Below, piece after piece: positions 50,647 through 63,106 of a stretch of 64,000 nt of DNA (its first letter is position 1; the number at the start of each line of letters is the position of its first letter). Origin of the DNA: Dimorphilus gyrociliatus (Eukaryota; Annelida; Polychaeta; Dinophilidae). The notes under the pieces were generated by a model. That model was not told where the DNA came from and searched no databases. It saw nothing but the letters and a program-made list of their open reading frames with translations. Where the stretch lies: positions 1 to 64,000 of the forward strand of contig CAJFCJ010000031.1 in assembly GCA_904063045.1 (NCBI GenBank), read 5' to 3'. A program made the translations under genes and the position numbers.

Positions 50647-53600
50647 TCAGGCTTCAGAAGTTGAATCAGGTTCAATTGTTTGCGGGGAACTTATTGGGGG
50701 CAAGCGGGGAATATATTTCAAAATCTTATAAAAGTCGTTAGATGATTCCAGTGCCTCTATTATGTATAAGTGTTCAGGTCTTTTTGTCCAAACCCTTCCA
50801 TCAATATCGACCAATTTACCTAATATTAGCAAACTGAAGAGAGTTGTATCAATTTCTTTATATTTCCTTTCAGCCAAATTTAGATGAAATATTGTGGCAG
50901 GATCTTTCAATCCACTTTCGCTGAGAGAATACAGCGTCTGAACCATAAAATGGAGGTCAGGACAAGAACAATTTAAATTTATGGATGAAAATCGTCCATC
51001 TTTGAAACTTTCAAAGAAAGTTTTCTTTATCTCCTCAATAAACAACGACTTTCCACTTTTTGTTTTTGACGAAATGACCAATCGAACAGTTGATTGGTTT
51101 TGGTCTAAAGACGCAGCAGACTCGGATAAATCAGTCGATACTTTCAACGCAATTTCCAGCTTATTTCTAATAGTTCCCAAATCAAGAACAGAAAGCGAAG
51201 CCGAATTTATTTTGAAATTGGCTAAATCTCTAATTAATTTGCACTCTTGATCATTTCTTGAACGGCAAAATATAGTTATTTTCATTTCATCTACAGTAAA
51301 GATTAAAAAATAGTAGGATTAACATTTAGCAAACATTTAGCTTACCAGATTCACCAGTTTCGTGCAATTTCTTAAACATTTTTTCGAGAACTTCGGCAGA
51401 TTCAGAACTCAGCCTCTCCGAATTAACAAACGAATATAAGCGTTTAGAATCAAATGCAGCTTTTCTGTACATAAGTTCTATAGCTTCTGGTGTTGTTCTA
51501 TCAGAGCATAATAAGACTTGCGAAGCGGTTGGACATTCAGAGTTATCACCGGCAAAGTAAATGCTAAAAAAAATCTGCCATATATCGTCCATAGGACTTA
51601 ATACGATTAAGTTGGGCGAGCCTACAGCCAACGGCGAGGGCATGTCGAAATCTGTAAAGTTTGGAGTTATTTGTATTTCCCGAAGGATAACTCCTAAATG
51701 GTCAAAACTGAGAATGTCGTGGGTCTCATAAGTGCCCTTAGAAAAATGTCGCCATAATTCCTTAAGAGTAAATCCCATAGACCTATCGAAGAAAGATTAT
51801 TTGTTTTAGGAGACAAATAAAAGCTTGATATATACTTACATTTGAGCATACTTCTCATACTTCATAACTTTCAGAAGTGTACTTTTCTTCGAATCCATAC
51901 TCTTCGTCTTTCGGAGTAGATTAGCACATTTCAGTTCGATAAATTGGTTTTCGAAGGATTTATTCAATTTTCCTTTCTTTTTTTTCTTTTTTTTAATCGT
52001 CTTTTTAGAAGCAGCAACAGTAGTATCGTTTTTACTCTTGTCATTTTCCATACAGTAAATTATTGCCATATCGGTTGCATCTTCTAAGTCGAAAATAGTA
52101 ATAAACTTTTCAGCTGCAACTGAGACGAGTTCCTCTGCATAACCGATACCTAAAAGTTCCTCACGAATACTAGCTCTTCGAATGTCTTTGTCTAGCTCAG
52201 ATAGTTCTTCATCAGATACATGTTTATCAACAGTCACATGAGCTTTTTTCATCAATCTCAATTTCTCATATGCGACCGATGCCTCCGTAACGCCCTTTCG
52301 TATATCCGACTCTGAACAATCGTAAAGAAGACTGAGCATATTTGTCAATTCTCTATCTATGTTTGCAATTTCAGGGTGTGTCCAGATTAAAGCAAACCTT
52401 TTCCTTAGATAAAAAAGTTGAAGGGCTGTGAAAAAATTTAATAATTGGTACTGAGAACGTTTATAATCGATAATGTCAGTCCATTCCACAAGAGTATTAT
52501 CGAGCTCCTCACAGACATCGACAACATGCTCTAAAAGTGTAACATTTGGTTTTCCTGTGAGAATTATCGGTACTCCAAAATTAAGAGTCATATTGAAGTT
52601 GCCTCTAGCCTTCTCAAATAGAGTAAATTTACAATCGCTATAAAGTAAATTTCCACTATCATGTAAATCTTTCAATGCGCTGGCTAAATAAGACATTGCC
52701 TCCAACAGTGAAACAAAATGATGACCCATCTCATTATCATTTTTGATTTCATAGTTATTAACTAACATAAGCAAATCTCTTAGCCCATTCATTTCAGTCA
52801 AATTTAAAGTTCGACGTGTTTCATCTTCTATAGTAAGACCAACAGCTTTCGAGGGATTTGTATCTTTGCACGTTGAAATTTCATAAATAGACAATTTATT
52901 GATGTCTTTAACGTTTTGTTGAATTAGGATTTCAATAGTTCTGAAAGATTCTTGAAGCTCTCTAACCCATTCTAATTGTTGATCAACATTTGGAAAACTT
53001 GTGATTATTGTATCGTCTATTTTAACTGTTAGCCATATCGGCTCAACGGTTTCATCCACTAAATCATCACTTTCCTCAAGTTCTTGAATTAACGGAGTAT
53101 ATTCAAAAACAGCTTCGTAGAAAGCCGAAATTTTTTCAATAGCAAGAGTACACGGATCAGACATAAGCGATAAATCCACAATTTCTTTTATCAATGTAAG
53201 CGACGGGATATTGATGTTAAGCCAAACCACGAATTCCCTGAATTTTTGAAGAACATCTAGAGTATTGGTTTGCTTTCTGGATGTATTCTGCAGCCAACGT
53301 TGAAGGTCTACAACATCTGGAGAGATACCAAATATCCTACAATCTTTATCCTTTACCTGAAATGAAATACACTTATAGAACCAATAATATACAGCTATGT
53401 AGCTAATCACATTGAAATATTCCTTGGTAATGTTGAAATCACCCAACAGCTCATATGCCTCCCTTATTAGTAGAAAAACCCTTCCAGCTTCTGTGGATTT
53501 TTCAAGACTAGCGAAGAGATTCAATTGATCTATCCTAGTCAAAATAATGTCACTATTAGATGTCTTGGTTATCCTCATCGCAAGCTCAAATTCTTTTTGT

Positions 53601-56600
53601 GCCAGTAGAATGTCTTTGTTGACTAGATCGATCATGTCGTCCATGTCATTAAATGTTAGATTACCAGTGTAGAAATTTTCCGCCCATCGACTATATTTCT
53701 CTGGTGATTCATCGGATCCCTGTTCTATACGATTGATCTTTTTTTTAACCTTTTCATAAAATATTTTAAGAAATCCTTGATATCTAGGGTTTTCACTAAG
53801 CTTTGTGCACTTTTCCATTATCTTTACAATTCCAGGACTGAAAGTTGTTGTCTTTAATTTTACACGACTATTTCTATTTTCCAGTTGCCTTGGGAAACAA
53901 AAGTCCGAGAAAATAAGGTGTGGCGAGAGTATAAAATCCATAGGTAACTTGATTTCTATTAAAAAAAAATTATCAACATGATCGACAAAAGTTAAATAGA
54001 AACATTTATTTACTTATATTTGACATCTCTAGCACTTTGTCAAACCCGTTCAAGCTATGGATTTTAGCCTTAAATGTAGTCCATTCTTCATCTCTAAGTG
54101 ACATTACTCGTACAACTGTTTTAATTTGGAACATTGATAAAGATAAGTCAGTACAACGACTTAGTTGACCAGCTTTTTGAATTTCCATAAGCACTATTGA
54201 GAGAAAAGGTGAATTCGAAACGTCTTGAAAAACTCCGACAGAAATTGAACCATCGTATATTTTTTTAATGACTCTTATTGCTGTAGAAAGAAGACCATTC
54301 ATGATTCCTTTGAAAAGATTTTGCGTCTCCGATGGTTGATCTTGCTTTAAATTTCTGTAGAAAGAAAGATAATGCGGAAAGCATGGCCACATATAAAGGT
54401 GTTTCATCAGCCGCTCACAGCTTTTAGGTAAAGTTTTACGAAGAGCGAAAGTTAAAACTTGAATATATCGATCAACATTGGCATATGCTATGCGGAAGAG
54501 GTTATTAGGAGTATTTTGCAATAGATAATCTAGAGCTTTAAACGATTCTTCATTGAAAATTTCTTCGACATCCTTGTGATAATAAGAAAATTCCGAACAA
54601 CAGTATACTTCTATGACGGCTTCAGGTGTAGATCGAAAAATCTAAAAAAATAAACAAACAGTACAATATTTTACTAATTTGTTTATAAGTCATCGTCTAA
54701 GCGAAGAGAATCTGTTTTTATCTAATAAGATGTACTTACACCGATTCTGCTTGCAATATGAAATTTAATAAATCTAGAAAACTTCTCATATACATATCCA
54801 TTTTGTGGGCATGTTCTAAGCAGGTTAGAGTAGAAACCCAATTCTCTAGCTTCTTTCATAATAAAAGCATTTGGATCTTTGAAGAAGATATCTAGTGAGA
54901 AGCAAGCGTTCATCCATCTTCCGATGTAATCTTCCAAGCGATCAACTAATTTTTCCAAAATCTTTTGCGAGGGTTCTCTCATTGGAAATGAAAATCCAGA
55001 CAAAACTTGAAGATTGAATGACACAAGAGACTGAAATAACTCAACGCTATCCAATTTCTTTCCATCCCAATGATATAAGTTTCCAATTTGTTTTTGGACT
55101 ACTTTGAGGGAGTCAAGTGCAATTTCACTCATGATAAACCAGTCGCGGTCAGTCAACAGTTTTCTGTCATGAAGAATAATACATACTATATTACAAATTG
55201 AGCAGATTTTAAATTGAATGTCTTACGATTCTTTCAAATCTTTAACTCGAATTGGTAGAACGTAATGTATAGCATGTAGAAGGCCTGAGAGACTCTATAA
55301 ATTCCGTAGTTTAATTATTATTATATTATATTATATTATATAGATTAACAGACCCTGTAAATTCTTTCATTTTGCTGTAAATTAATAAACATTCTTATCC
55401 AAAAGCAAAGCGAGGCGAGCATAATTTCCGGACGAATAGTAGCACTTATAAAAATCTTGGGTAAAAAATGCATAGGTCGAGTTGCAATAAACATACAACA
55501 GGAATGTAAATCAGACTCGAGGCTCATTCTAAAATTGTCTGATAACTCCAAAGAGCTTTAAAAATGCATTTATTTAGCAATGTATTAGTTAAACAAAACA
55601 ATAACTTACCGATTGGGGCCTAGCTCACAAATCCTTTGTTTTACTTTTGTCATTAACTCATAGCACCAATCAATATCCCACCACTTTCGTTCACGATGTT
55701 TGAAATCGAAACATTTTCCTCGACTTATGTTTATTCCTCTAACTAAATAGTTATATAATGGCATAACAAAAACCCAACTGTCGCAAAGAGCCTCGTTTTT
55801 GGACTCTACGCACATATTCAATAGCTTTTCCATTGATCTAAAACATTTCTTATCAGTAAAAGTAAATTTAAAGGGATTTTATTCTACTAACCGGTCAATA
55901 AATTTCAAACTTCCACTGAAGTTATCTCGAAGCAACTCCAAAATATAGCCCAGATCTTTAGTACTTTCCAAGGCTAGTAATTCTAGCGGAGCAATTTCAA
56001 GGCTCAAATCAAACTCAACAACCAGCACACAGGAGACTACAGCACAACATATTCTATCAATAACGTTTTGGGGATCTGCATTATTTATATCATTTTCAAT
56101 CGTCAATCTACAAAGAGTAATATAGTTTCGCAAAACCTAAAATAAATTGAAGACTTTTAGTAAAATACAGATATCTATTTCGAAAAGACGTACTTCTTTG
56201 ACCAGTTCCTTCTCATCTGCATGATGTCCATAAGTTTTCAAAGACGAGTGAATAGTATTTAAGAACTGAGAAGCTTTACGAAAGCAGAATTTTTCATTTA
56301 CTCCTTCAAAGTGTTTGTACTTTGGCATAAAATAGCAGATCCCTATTGAAGAGTATGCTTTAATAAAAAGAAACAACTTTCATTAGGATATACTGATAGC
56401 CTACCCATGCTAGTAATCTCCTTGATTGACTGGTTGGAGAAAATTTCCTTGTGCCTCGAGATAACTTCAGTGATCAACAGCTCCTTAGACTGAGGGTATA
56501 AGAAGCCATCGAAAACAACAAGACCTGAAAAGGATTCAAAGTTCATTAAACATATTTTAAGTAAGATATGACTTACAATTATTATGGGAAAAATCCTCCA

Positions 56601-59600
56601 AATCAGTCTTCGTACAGAATCTGTTACATCCATTATGTTTATGAAAGTCAACAAAATCTTCATAATCAGTTTCGCTGATTATTCCATTCTCCTCAATTCC
56701 ATATTTGTATTCAAGGAAATTAATTACTAAATCTTTGGGAAGCAGAATTTCTACTCTACCCAAACAGAGGTCCAAGGGAAATGGCCTATGATTTGTATAT
56801 AGGATTATCAGATTATTCGTTTTAGCTTACATTAATACATACTGGTATATTTCGACGTCGTAATGAAATTCCCCAAGATATTCTTGAACTTCGTTATAAA
56901 AAGTTATACACAGCTTTCTATCATTGCCGATACCAAATAAACTTTTACATAATACGGAGTAAAATATTATTTTGAGAGTGTTGTCATCCACTGGTTCTTC
57001 TACAATGTCTTCAGTGAATTTTACAGAGCGCCTCTTCCTCCTATCTCTCCTTGAAATTATAAAATTTTTATTTTATTGCAATTTGTTAAATCCAGAACTT
57101 ACTTCTTTTTCGGACGATCTACTGACGATTCATGACCTGTTTCTCCTTTCTTCTGCAATTTATAAATTAAAAGAAATAAATGCCATATATATGCCAAAAA
57201 TTTGTCTTACCTCTTCGTTAGATAAATTATCGAATATTCGTAATATTTCTTCTCTAGCGAATATATCTTCGATATTTTGCATCATTTTAGCTAGTGAAAG
57301 TCGGGGCGCAACTTTATTTTCTATAGAAGCTTTGCTCTGTGATTTACGAGCAATAAATGGTGTGATCGTTCGCAACTTTTCTTGTGATAACTTTTCATCT
57401 TGAAGCTTTTTAGTAAGGCGATTAATTTCAAAAATTCGTTGACATTCATCCTCTTCGTGTGTCTGATCTTCCACTCTCTCTTCATTTAGCTCAAAAGAAA
57501 TCTCGGGCTCATTAGAACACTCCAAGCTCTCGTCTCCATTTTCGTCTTCATCCATTGGAGATGCCGTAGCTATTACCTGTTCTATCTCACTATCTGAAAT
57601 AGCAATCTTTTCGACTGTTGAACAAATATCTTGTATTTTCTGTGCAGCTGTAGGTGTATATCCGGTGTTTTCGCATTCGCTTGACCTTACACCCATGAAC
57701 ATTTCTTCTGAAGGAGAGATAACGAAACATTTGTCGCAATTCTCTATATCTAAGTTATCATTCGAAGCAGTATCAGATGGCTCAAGAAGCGCTTTTAAGA
57801 AAATATTGTCTAACGAGTTTGTTTTGCCCATCGATTCATCAAGCGTTAAATCAATAATTCTTTTATCTAATACTTGGATCATTTTTTCGTGGAACTGTTT
57901 TGTGTTGGCCACTAATGCTGCTGTGAAATGTTCACGTTTTTTAGTTTTTTTAGACGTCGAATCATTTTCAAGTGATTGGAGCTCCTTTTTACTTTCTTCT
58001 TCTAGTCTAGCCAAGTGTTCCTTTTTAAAATCCTCATGTTGTTTTATATAATTTAGAAGCATTTCAGAAGAAATTCTATCAGCTCCCCCACTGTTTGTCA
58101 ACAATTGGATACATTGCTCTTTGGACATTTCTGCTATTTCCCGATCTAATAGCACAGAATTCATTTCAGATGAGGTTTTCGACTTTTTCAGACTTTGATC
58201 ACCTGATGATAGACTGTTACATTCAGCACGACTTCTCTCCACTATTTGGCCATGTTCGTCAACAACACCAACTTTAGTCATTCGAAATCTGTCACTTAAT
58301 CGTTTTTTGTCTAAATGAAACTTATTTGGTTTAAGAGTCTCTCTTTTCGAATTTTCATTATTTGTTGGAGAATCAGAAATTTTGACCGAGTCGGTGAAAT
58401 TCGAGTTTACTTGAACAGCAGTGCTTTTCTCTTCACATTGAGAATTATTTGATGACTTCATATTAGTTTCGTTCAAGCTGGATTTAGAAGTTTTTCCTGT
58501 TTTAGCTGCTCTCTTACTACATTCAACTGTAGAGTTTGTATCAATCTTTGGGTTAGACTTCTCTGAAGGACCAGTCTCTGCATCTATTTCAAAAAAATTT
58601 TCATGTGATACATTTATGGGATTAGTATTAGAAGTAGTCTTAGAGTCTAAAAAATTTATCTCGCATTTTTGACAATTCGCTTTGTCTGGTATAATTTTAC
58701 TTTCAGTGTCAATTTCAGTATTTACTAATGAGCTTTTTAACAAGTTTGAAAGTGATATTTTGCGAATTGTCGAAGCGACAGATTCAGTTTTGCAGTCTAA
58801 GCTACTTAATTTAGGAAGGGTCAAGATACCAGTGGTCGCTTCTTCGTCAATTGCCGTTTTTTCTAATATCTTCGTGGCGGTTGAATTCTGCGATGTTCTT
58901 TGGACCATTTTCTCTTTCGATATATTCATTTCATTTCCAGACATATTTGTTGAAGGTTTTGATATTTGTAATATTCTTTCAACAACTTCAGTTTCGATTT
59001 TCAAGTTATTTGAATTCTCTTTATGGTTGCTTAAATTCTCATATTCTGAGTCAACCGCAGTACAATGAGACGAGTTTGGGGCAGCTGGTTCAATCATGTC
59101 GGGTATTTTAGGTGCAACACTTTCAACTTTAATTTCGGATGCATCTGATCTGTTTTTGGAAATGTTAGCAAAGTCTCTCTCAGAAATAATCATAGAAGTG
59201 CATGTGAGTTCATTTTCGGAATTAGTCACAGAATCTTCGAGTTCAATGCTGGAATTACTTGCTGTGTTTACCACATCAAGTTCAACATTTTCAGATTCGA
59301 GTTTAAATTTAGTTTTATTCTCTTTGAGAACGTTTGTAATTTCGTTTTCCATATCACTTGTAAAATCTTGTGAGACTGTTGTAGAACTTTCAGTTATTTC
59401 AGTTTTGGCATTTTCAATTTCGGTACTAAATTCTTCTGTATTCCTTTTGGCGTTGTCGAAGTTCTCAGAATCAATTTTAATATCTTGTGATAAATTTACA
59501 GTACCAGCTTCCAAACTATTCGTTCCCATCTTTGAATCATCTATAGTATCTTCAGAAGCGCACGAAAAAAATTCATTTTCGGAACTAGTTATAGAATCAT

Positions 59601-61519
59601 CAGATGTGCTTGTTGTAGTGCTTTCAGACGTATCAGTAGTAACTTTTTCAATTTCAATTCTATTATCTACTGCATTCTCTTCAGAATTGTACACCATTAC
59701 ACTTCCATCTGAATACTCTTTGGAAACGTCTGCAATTCCATCGTCGCAATCAATTGTAGTCTCTTCCGATAAGTTTGTTGAAGTACTTTCAATGCATTCA
59801 GTTTTAAGTTTTGAGTCTTCGGTATTCTCTATCGAAGTGCCTACCAGCTCATTTTCTGGGTTATTCATAGAGTCTTGTGATGCACCTATACAAGCAACTT
59901 CAACTTTTTTAGATATGTTATTCTTAGTTTCCTTTCGCAAGTCAGTTGAATTCTCTTTTTGATCGCTTAAAGATTCATTTTTCGAGTCAATTAAGTCTGA
60001 AGAGGTGTTTAAAATAATATTTTCAACTTTAAAGTCTTTTACATTCTCTTCAGAATCTCGTGAAGTGCTTGCCTCAACACTTTCATTGCTTTTGGCCTTA
60101 AGCTCATTTCCACTCTCTTTGTTTTTCAAAACTCTTGAAATTTTATTTTCATAATTAGCTGTATCATCTTTCGATATATTTATTGCAGCAACTTCAACAG
60201 GCTCAGTTTCAATTTTCAGGTCTTGTGAATTCTCTTCCGAAACACACACAATTTCATTTTCGAAATTTGTCATAGAGTTTTCAGGTCTATAGAACACACC
60301 AGTATCAACTTTTAATTCATTTTCATTATCGGAATCATTTTTAGAATATTTCGATGTATTTCTTTCAGTAGTCTCAATATTTACAGTTTCATTGTTCAAA
60401 TCTACTTCTCTAAAGGAGCATGTAAGTTTATTTTCGGAGTCGGCTTTTGAATCTTGCGACGCGTTTGCAGCAGTATTTTCATCTGTTGTTGAAGTTTCGG
60501 ATGTTAGCGCTGTTGCACTAGCAATTTTAATTGTAGTGGTTTCATTTTCTGTTCTCAGGTTAGAAGTTCCAATCTCCTTGGAATTCAGAGGAAGACGATT
60601 TTCCAGATCATTTGCTGAATTTCGTGAAAAATTTCCGTTAATTGTTTCAATGGTTCCAGTTGCAATGATTTCAATCGGAAATTTTTGTATCTCAGCATTG
60701 ATTATCATATTTTTCGTCATTTTTATCATTGCAACTTTGCCAGTTTCAACAGCGAGTTTTAAATCGCTTAATTTCTTATCTCCAGTATCCAGGCTGCCTC
60801 TAATTACTGCTGCTTGTAACATGTCTGAGGCACGTGTAGTTATAATTTCAAATGGAGAAGTGCCAGTCAAAGGCGTTCTTCCCACATTTACATCGACAGT
60901 TTCGTTATCTATCATTTCAATGTCATCAATTTCAGGAGCTGGTTCAATTGGTATCAAAATTTTATTCGATTTTTCTACCGAATTTTCATTGGTCAACCCA
61001 GAAATCGAAGCCAAAGTCATCTCGATAATTGGTATAATTATGTCATTAGCTTCTTTGCTTCTTTTCGCCTTGCAATTTTCATTCGGCTGTCTGTTCCTTT
61101 TGACGGTATTTCTAGTTTGAACTTGCTCATAGTCTCTTGAGTTGTTTGGAATTATTGAAGTTCTATCTGACTTGATACCCTTCGCTTGTATCTTACGTCT
61201 TGTCTCCATTTCTGGCCAATTGTTTTTACTTCTTTGAAGTCCTCCGACCGGAACTACTTTTGAAAAAGTTCCAGCTGTAATATTGAAAAATGGCATTACT
61301 CAATAAATTTTTAAAGTTAAATTATTACGTACATGAAGATAATGTTCTAGGCCTCGAATATTCTCCTCTCACCACCGAACCTACAGCTGTAAATATGATA
61401 ATATTAAATTACTGATAAATGACCTTACGCAATGACCAACCTTTAGCGCAGAATGGGCAGAAATTTATATTTAAAGGGAAGGCAGAGTTATCAGCTCCGC
61501 ACCCTGTGCAGTCCTTCAT
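50647..61519 (-). CDS. RNF213/mysterin-like protein lacking the AAA+ and RING modules
   Basis: Seventeen phase-consistent exons encode about 3316 aa: 61429-61519, 61333-61386, 57211-61274, 57103-57152, 56843-57049, 56577-56785, 56405-56524, 56194-56357, 55892-56136, 55610-55837, 55354-55555, 55227-55294, 54740-55163, 54014-54641, 51840-53955, 51346-51782, 50647-51290. The N-terminal zinc ribbon has C4, C7, C21 and C24, as at the start of RNF213. A disordered repeat region of about 1350 aa follows, then a CBM20-like domain (about 1443-1560) and the helical N-arm. N-arm blocks recognised include LKDLHDSGNLLY, SQYQLLNFFTALQLFYL, AVGSPNLIVL, ASQVLLCSDRTT, SGKSLFIEEI (SGKS at 3181-3184) and LLILGKLVDIDGRVW. 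The protein ends soon after HLYIIEALE, before the place where RNF213 begins its AAA+ modules. RNF213 is a giant ubiquitin ligase acting at lipid droplets and on intracellular bacteria. Here the motor and E3 parts are missing or encoded elsewhere. Confidence 0.85.
58900..60500 (-). repeat. Degenerate ~45-aa repeats in the giant exon of the RNF213-like gene
   Basis: The translated region repeats a loose pattern, S-Q-D-S with N/S-ENE(L/I), then K-E-N, then D(L/S)K(I/L)E(T/S)E, then VE, at roughly 40-50 residue spacing. At least ten recognisable copies are present, such as NSENELTC, NFENEIVC, NPENELVG, DMENEITN and DLKIETE, LKIETEV. DNA identity between copies is low, so the array is old. Antisense frames stay open over hundreds of codons because of this composition. 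Confidence 0.6.
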
Positions 61520-61571
61520 TGGCCTCCTTGAAATTTGGGTCTTCTTTCAGAACGTTCGCGAAGAACAAAAG

Positions 61572-61601
61572 CACGTGTTTCGGAATATAAAGCTGACGTC
61601 A
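61572..61601. promoter_or_regulatory. E-box and CRE upstream of the RNF213-like gene
   Basis: CACGTG at 61572-61577 and a perfect TGACGTCA at 61594-61601 lie 53 and 75 bp upstream of the minus-strand ATG at 61519. Motif and position suggest a proximal promoter responsive to bHLH-Zip and CREB/ATF factors. Confidence 0.4.
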
Positions 61602-61779
61602 AAATTGTCGTTAAAACTTTTCAAAAGCTCTATACCTGTAAGAATAAAAGAGATAACTTTTTATGTATTGTTCAAGTTAAACTAAAAACGCTTTCTAGTT
61701 TTCAAAAAAAAAAAATAGTTCAACAAACGTTATACTCTTGAGTTCAGTACACGAATGAAAGACGTTGTGTCACTTGCAG

Positions 61780-61798
61780 ACCGGTATGGTTAACCGGT
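61780..61798. promoter_or_regulatory. Paired ACCGGT (Grainyhead/CP2-like) sites
   Basis: ACCGGT occurs twice, separated by seven bases; the second copy reads TAACCGGTAG. AACCGGTT is the Grainyhead consensus. It sits between two divergent genes. Confidence 0.3.
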
Positions 61799-62494
61799 AG
61801 ATGGAGCACAGGAAGTTTAAAAGCGGAAATGGTAATAAGCGGGAAAATTTCAAGTTTATTAATATGAAATGTCGTAAACTATAATAAAACTGTTTTAAAG
61901 TTGATAGTTAAGAAGCTGAAAAGAAGTTTATCACTAAAAACTATTTTTTTAAGACAAAAAGGCAAGATAGGATAGTTATTAATGTACAAATTTATCAGAA
62001 TCGAAACTGTTTAATTTAATTCTTGAGTAGTAAAATAATAAGTTGTGAAGTAAAGTGGTAAACTGGTAATTATGGAATAATACCAACAAATACATATCAT
62101 AAATGGTTTAAATCTGATCTAAGTAATGCGATACTTATGCAAGGTAAACCTATAATAGGATGGGGAAATAAATAGTTGTAATGGTAGAGATCAAAATTAG
62201 AATTTTTATTAAGAATATTTATATCTGCAAATTTGCTTATAGATTTTATTATCTTCTGTGATATAAATATTGAAACTTATTACATTTTTTCGCTTATAAT
62301 ACATAGGATTTCGTCAATAAAAGGTCCCTTTTAGGGATGACCAAGAAATTTTTCCTAACCAATAATATTTCTGCAACTTTTACAGAATTCAGTCGGATAT
62401 TATATATAGTGCAAAGCAGATACATGCGAGAGAAGCGACACCTATGCAACATAAAAGTCGACGAAGGTGTTAGAGCATCTAGTCGCTCTCGTGA

Positions 62495-63106
62495 ATGGCT
62501 AACGGAAGTCGGGAAAAGATAACAATCGTCGTATTGGGAGCGTCAGGCGTTGGAAAGACATCACTAATAGAGCAATTTTCTAAACAATGCTTCAATGACT
62601 GTTATTCACCTACAAGACAGCGTAGTGCTTACTTTGTAAATGTGCTAATAAATGACCGATTACACGATGTTCAAATAATTGATCTACCTACGTTGGTTAA
62701 TTTTCCAAAAGACGGTGCCTACGAAAAGGATTATAAAAATTTAAGAGATGCCTCAGCCTATATATTAGTGTTCGATTGCTCATCGGAAAAGACTTTTTTG
62801 TATGTTTCGAAAATTCGAAAGCAGATACAACAATGGTCAAAAACCGTCCGTCGTGAAGCACCACCAATTGCCGTTGTTGGTAATAAATATGATGTAGCTG
62901 GTATGTCGGCAGCTTTACGAAAAGAATACGCAAATCTAATAAGAAAGCAATGGAAATGTGGTTATTATGAAACGTCAGCCAAGTTTAATTGGCATGTCGT
63001 ATTAGTTTTTAAAGAGCTCTTTGTACAAATGGACCAGAACTCTAATAAGAATGCTTCAGTTAAACTGAATGGTACTTTCCGGACGAGTAAATGTACGATT
63101 TTGTAA
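62495..63106 (+). CDS. RASL10-type Ras-like small GTPase
   Basis: A single exon of 203 aa. P-loop GASGVGKTS at residues 15-23, NKYD at 130-133 and ETSAK at 159-163. KQWKCGYYETSAKFNWHVVLVFKEL and YILVFDCSSEKTF match RASL10A/B rather than classical Ras. The switch II DxxGQ motif is replaced by DLPTLVNF (D63), with no catalytic glutamine, as in RASL10, so intrinsic GTP hydrolysis is probably low. The C-terminus CTIL is a CAAX box ending in Leu, predicting geranylgeranylation and membrane attachment. The ATG sits in AATGGCT, and no upstream in-frame ATG extends it. Confidence 0.9.
   Translation: MANGSREKITIVVLGASGVGKTSLIEQFSKQCFNDCYSPTRQRSAYFVNVLINDRLHDVQIIDLPTLVNFPKDGAYEKDYKNLRDASAYILVFDCSSEKTFLYVSKIRKQIQQWSKTVRREAPPIAVVGNKYDVAGMSAALRKEYANLIRKQWKCGYYETSAKFNWHVVLVFKELFVQMDQNSNKNASVKLNGTFRTSKCTIL

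Larger units (their letters stand above)
61520..62494. other. Divergent intergenic region RNF213-like / RASL10-like
   Basis: It holds the CRE/E-box promoter of the minus gene and a paired ACCGGT element at 61780-61798. The rest is AT-rich. No other gene seen. Confidence 0.5.

Noticed and set aside
59096-61120. Long plus-strand open frames (288 and 242 codons) opposite the RNF213-like exon
   Set aside because: They are antisense to the repeat-coding exon. Their Ser/Phe/Val-rich composition mirrors the Glu/Asn/Ser repeats, and they lack splice sites and family signal.
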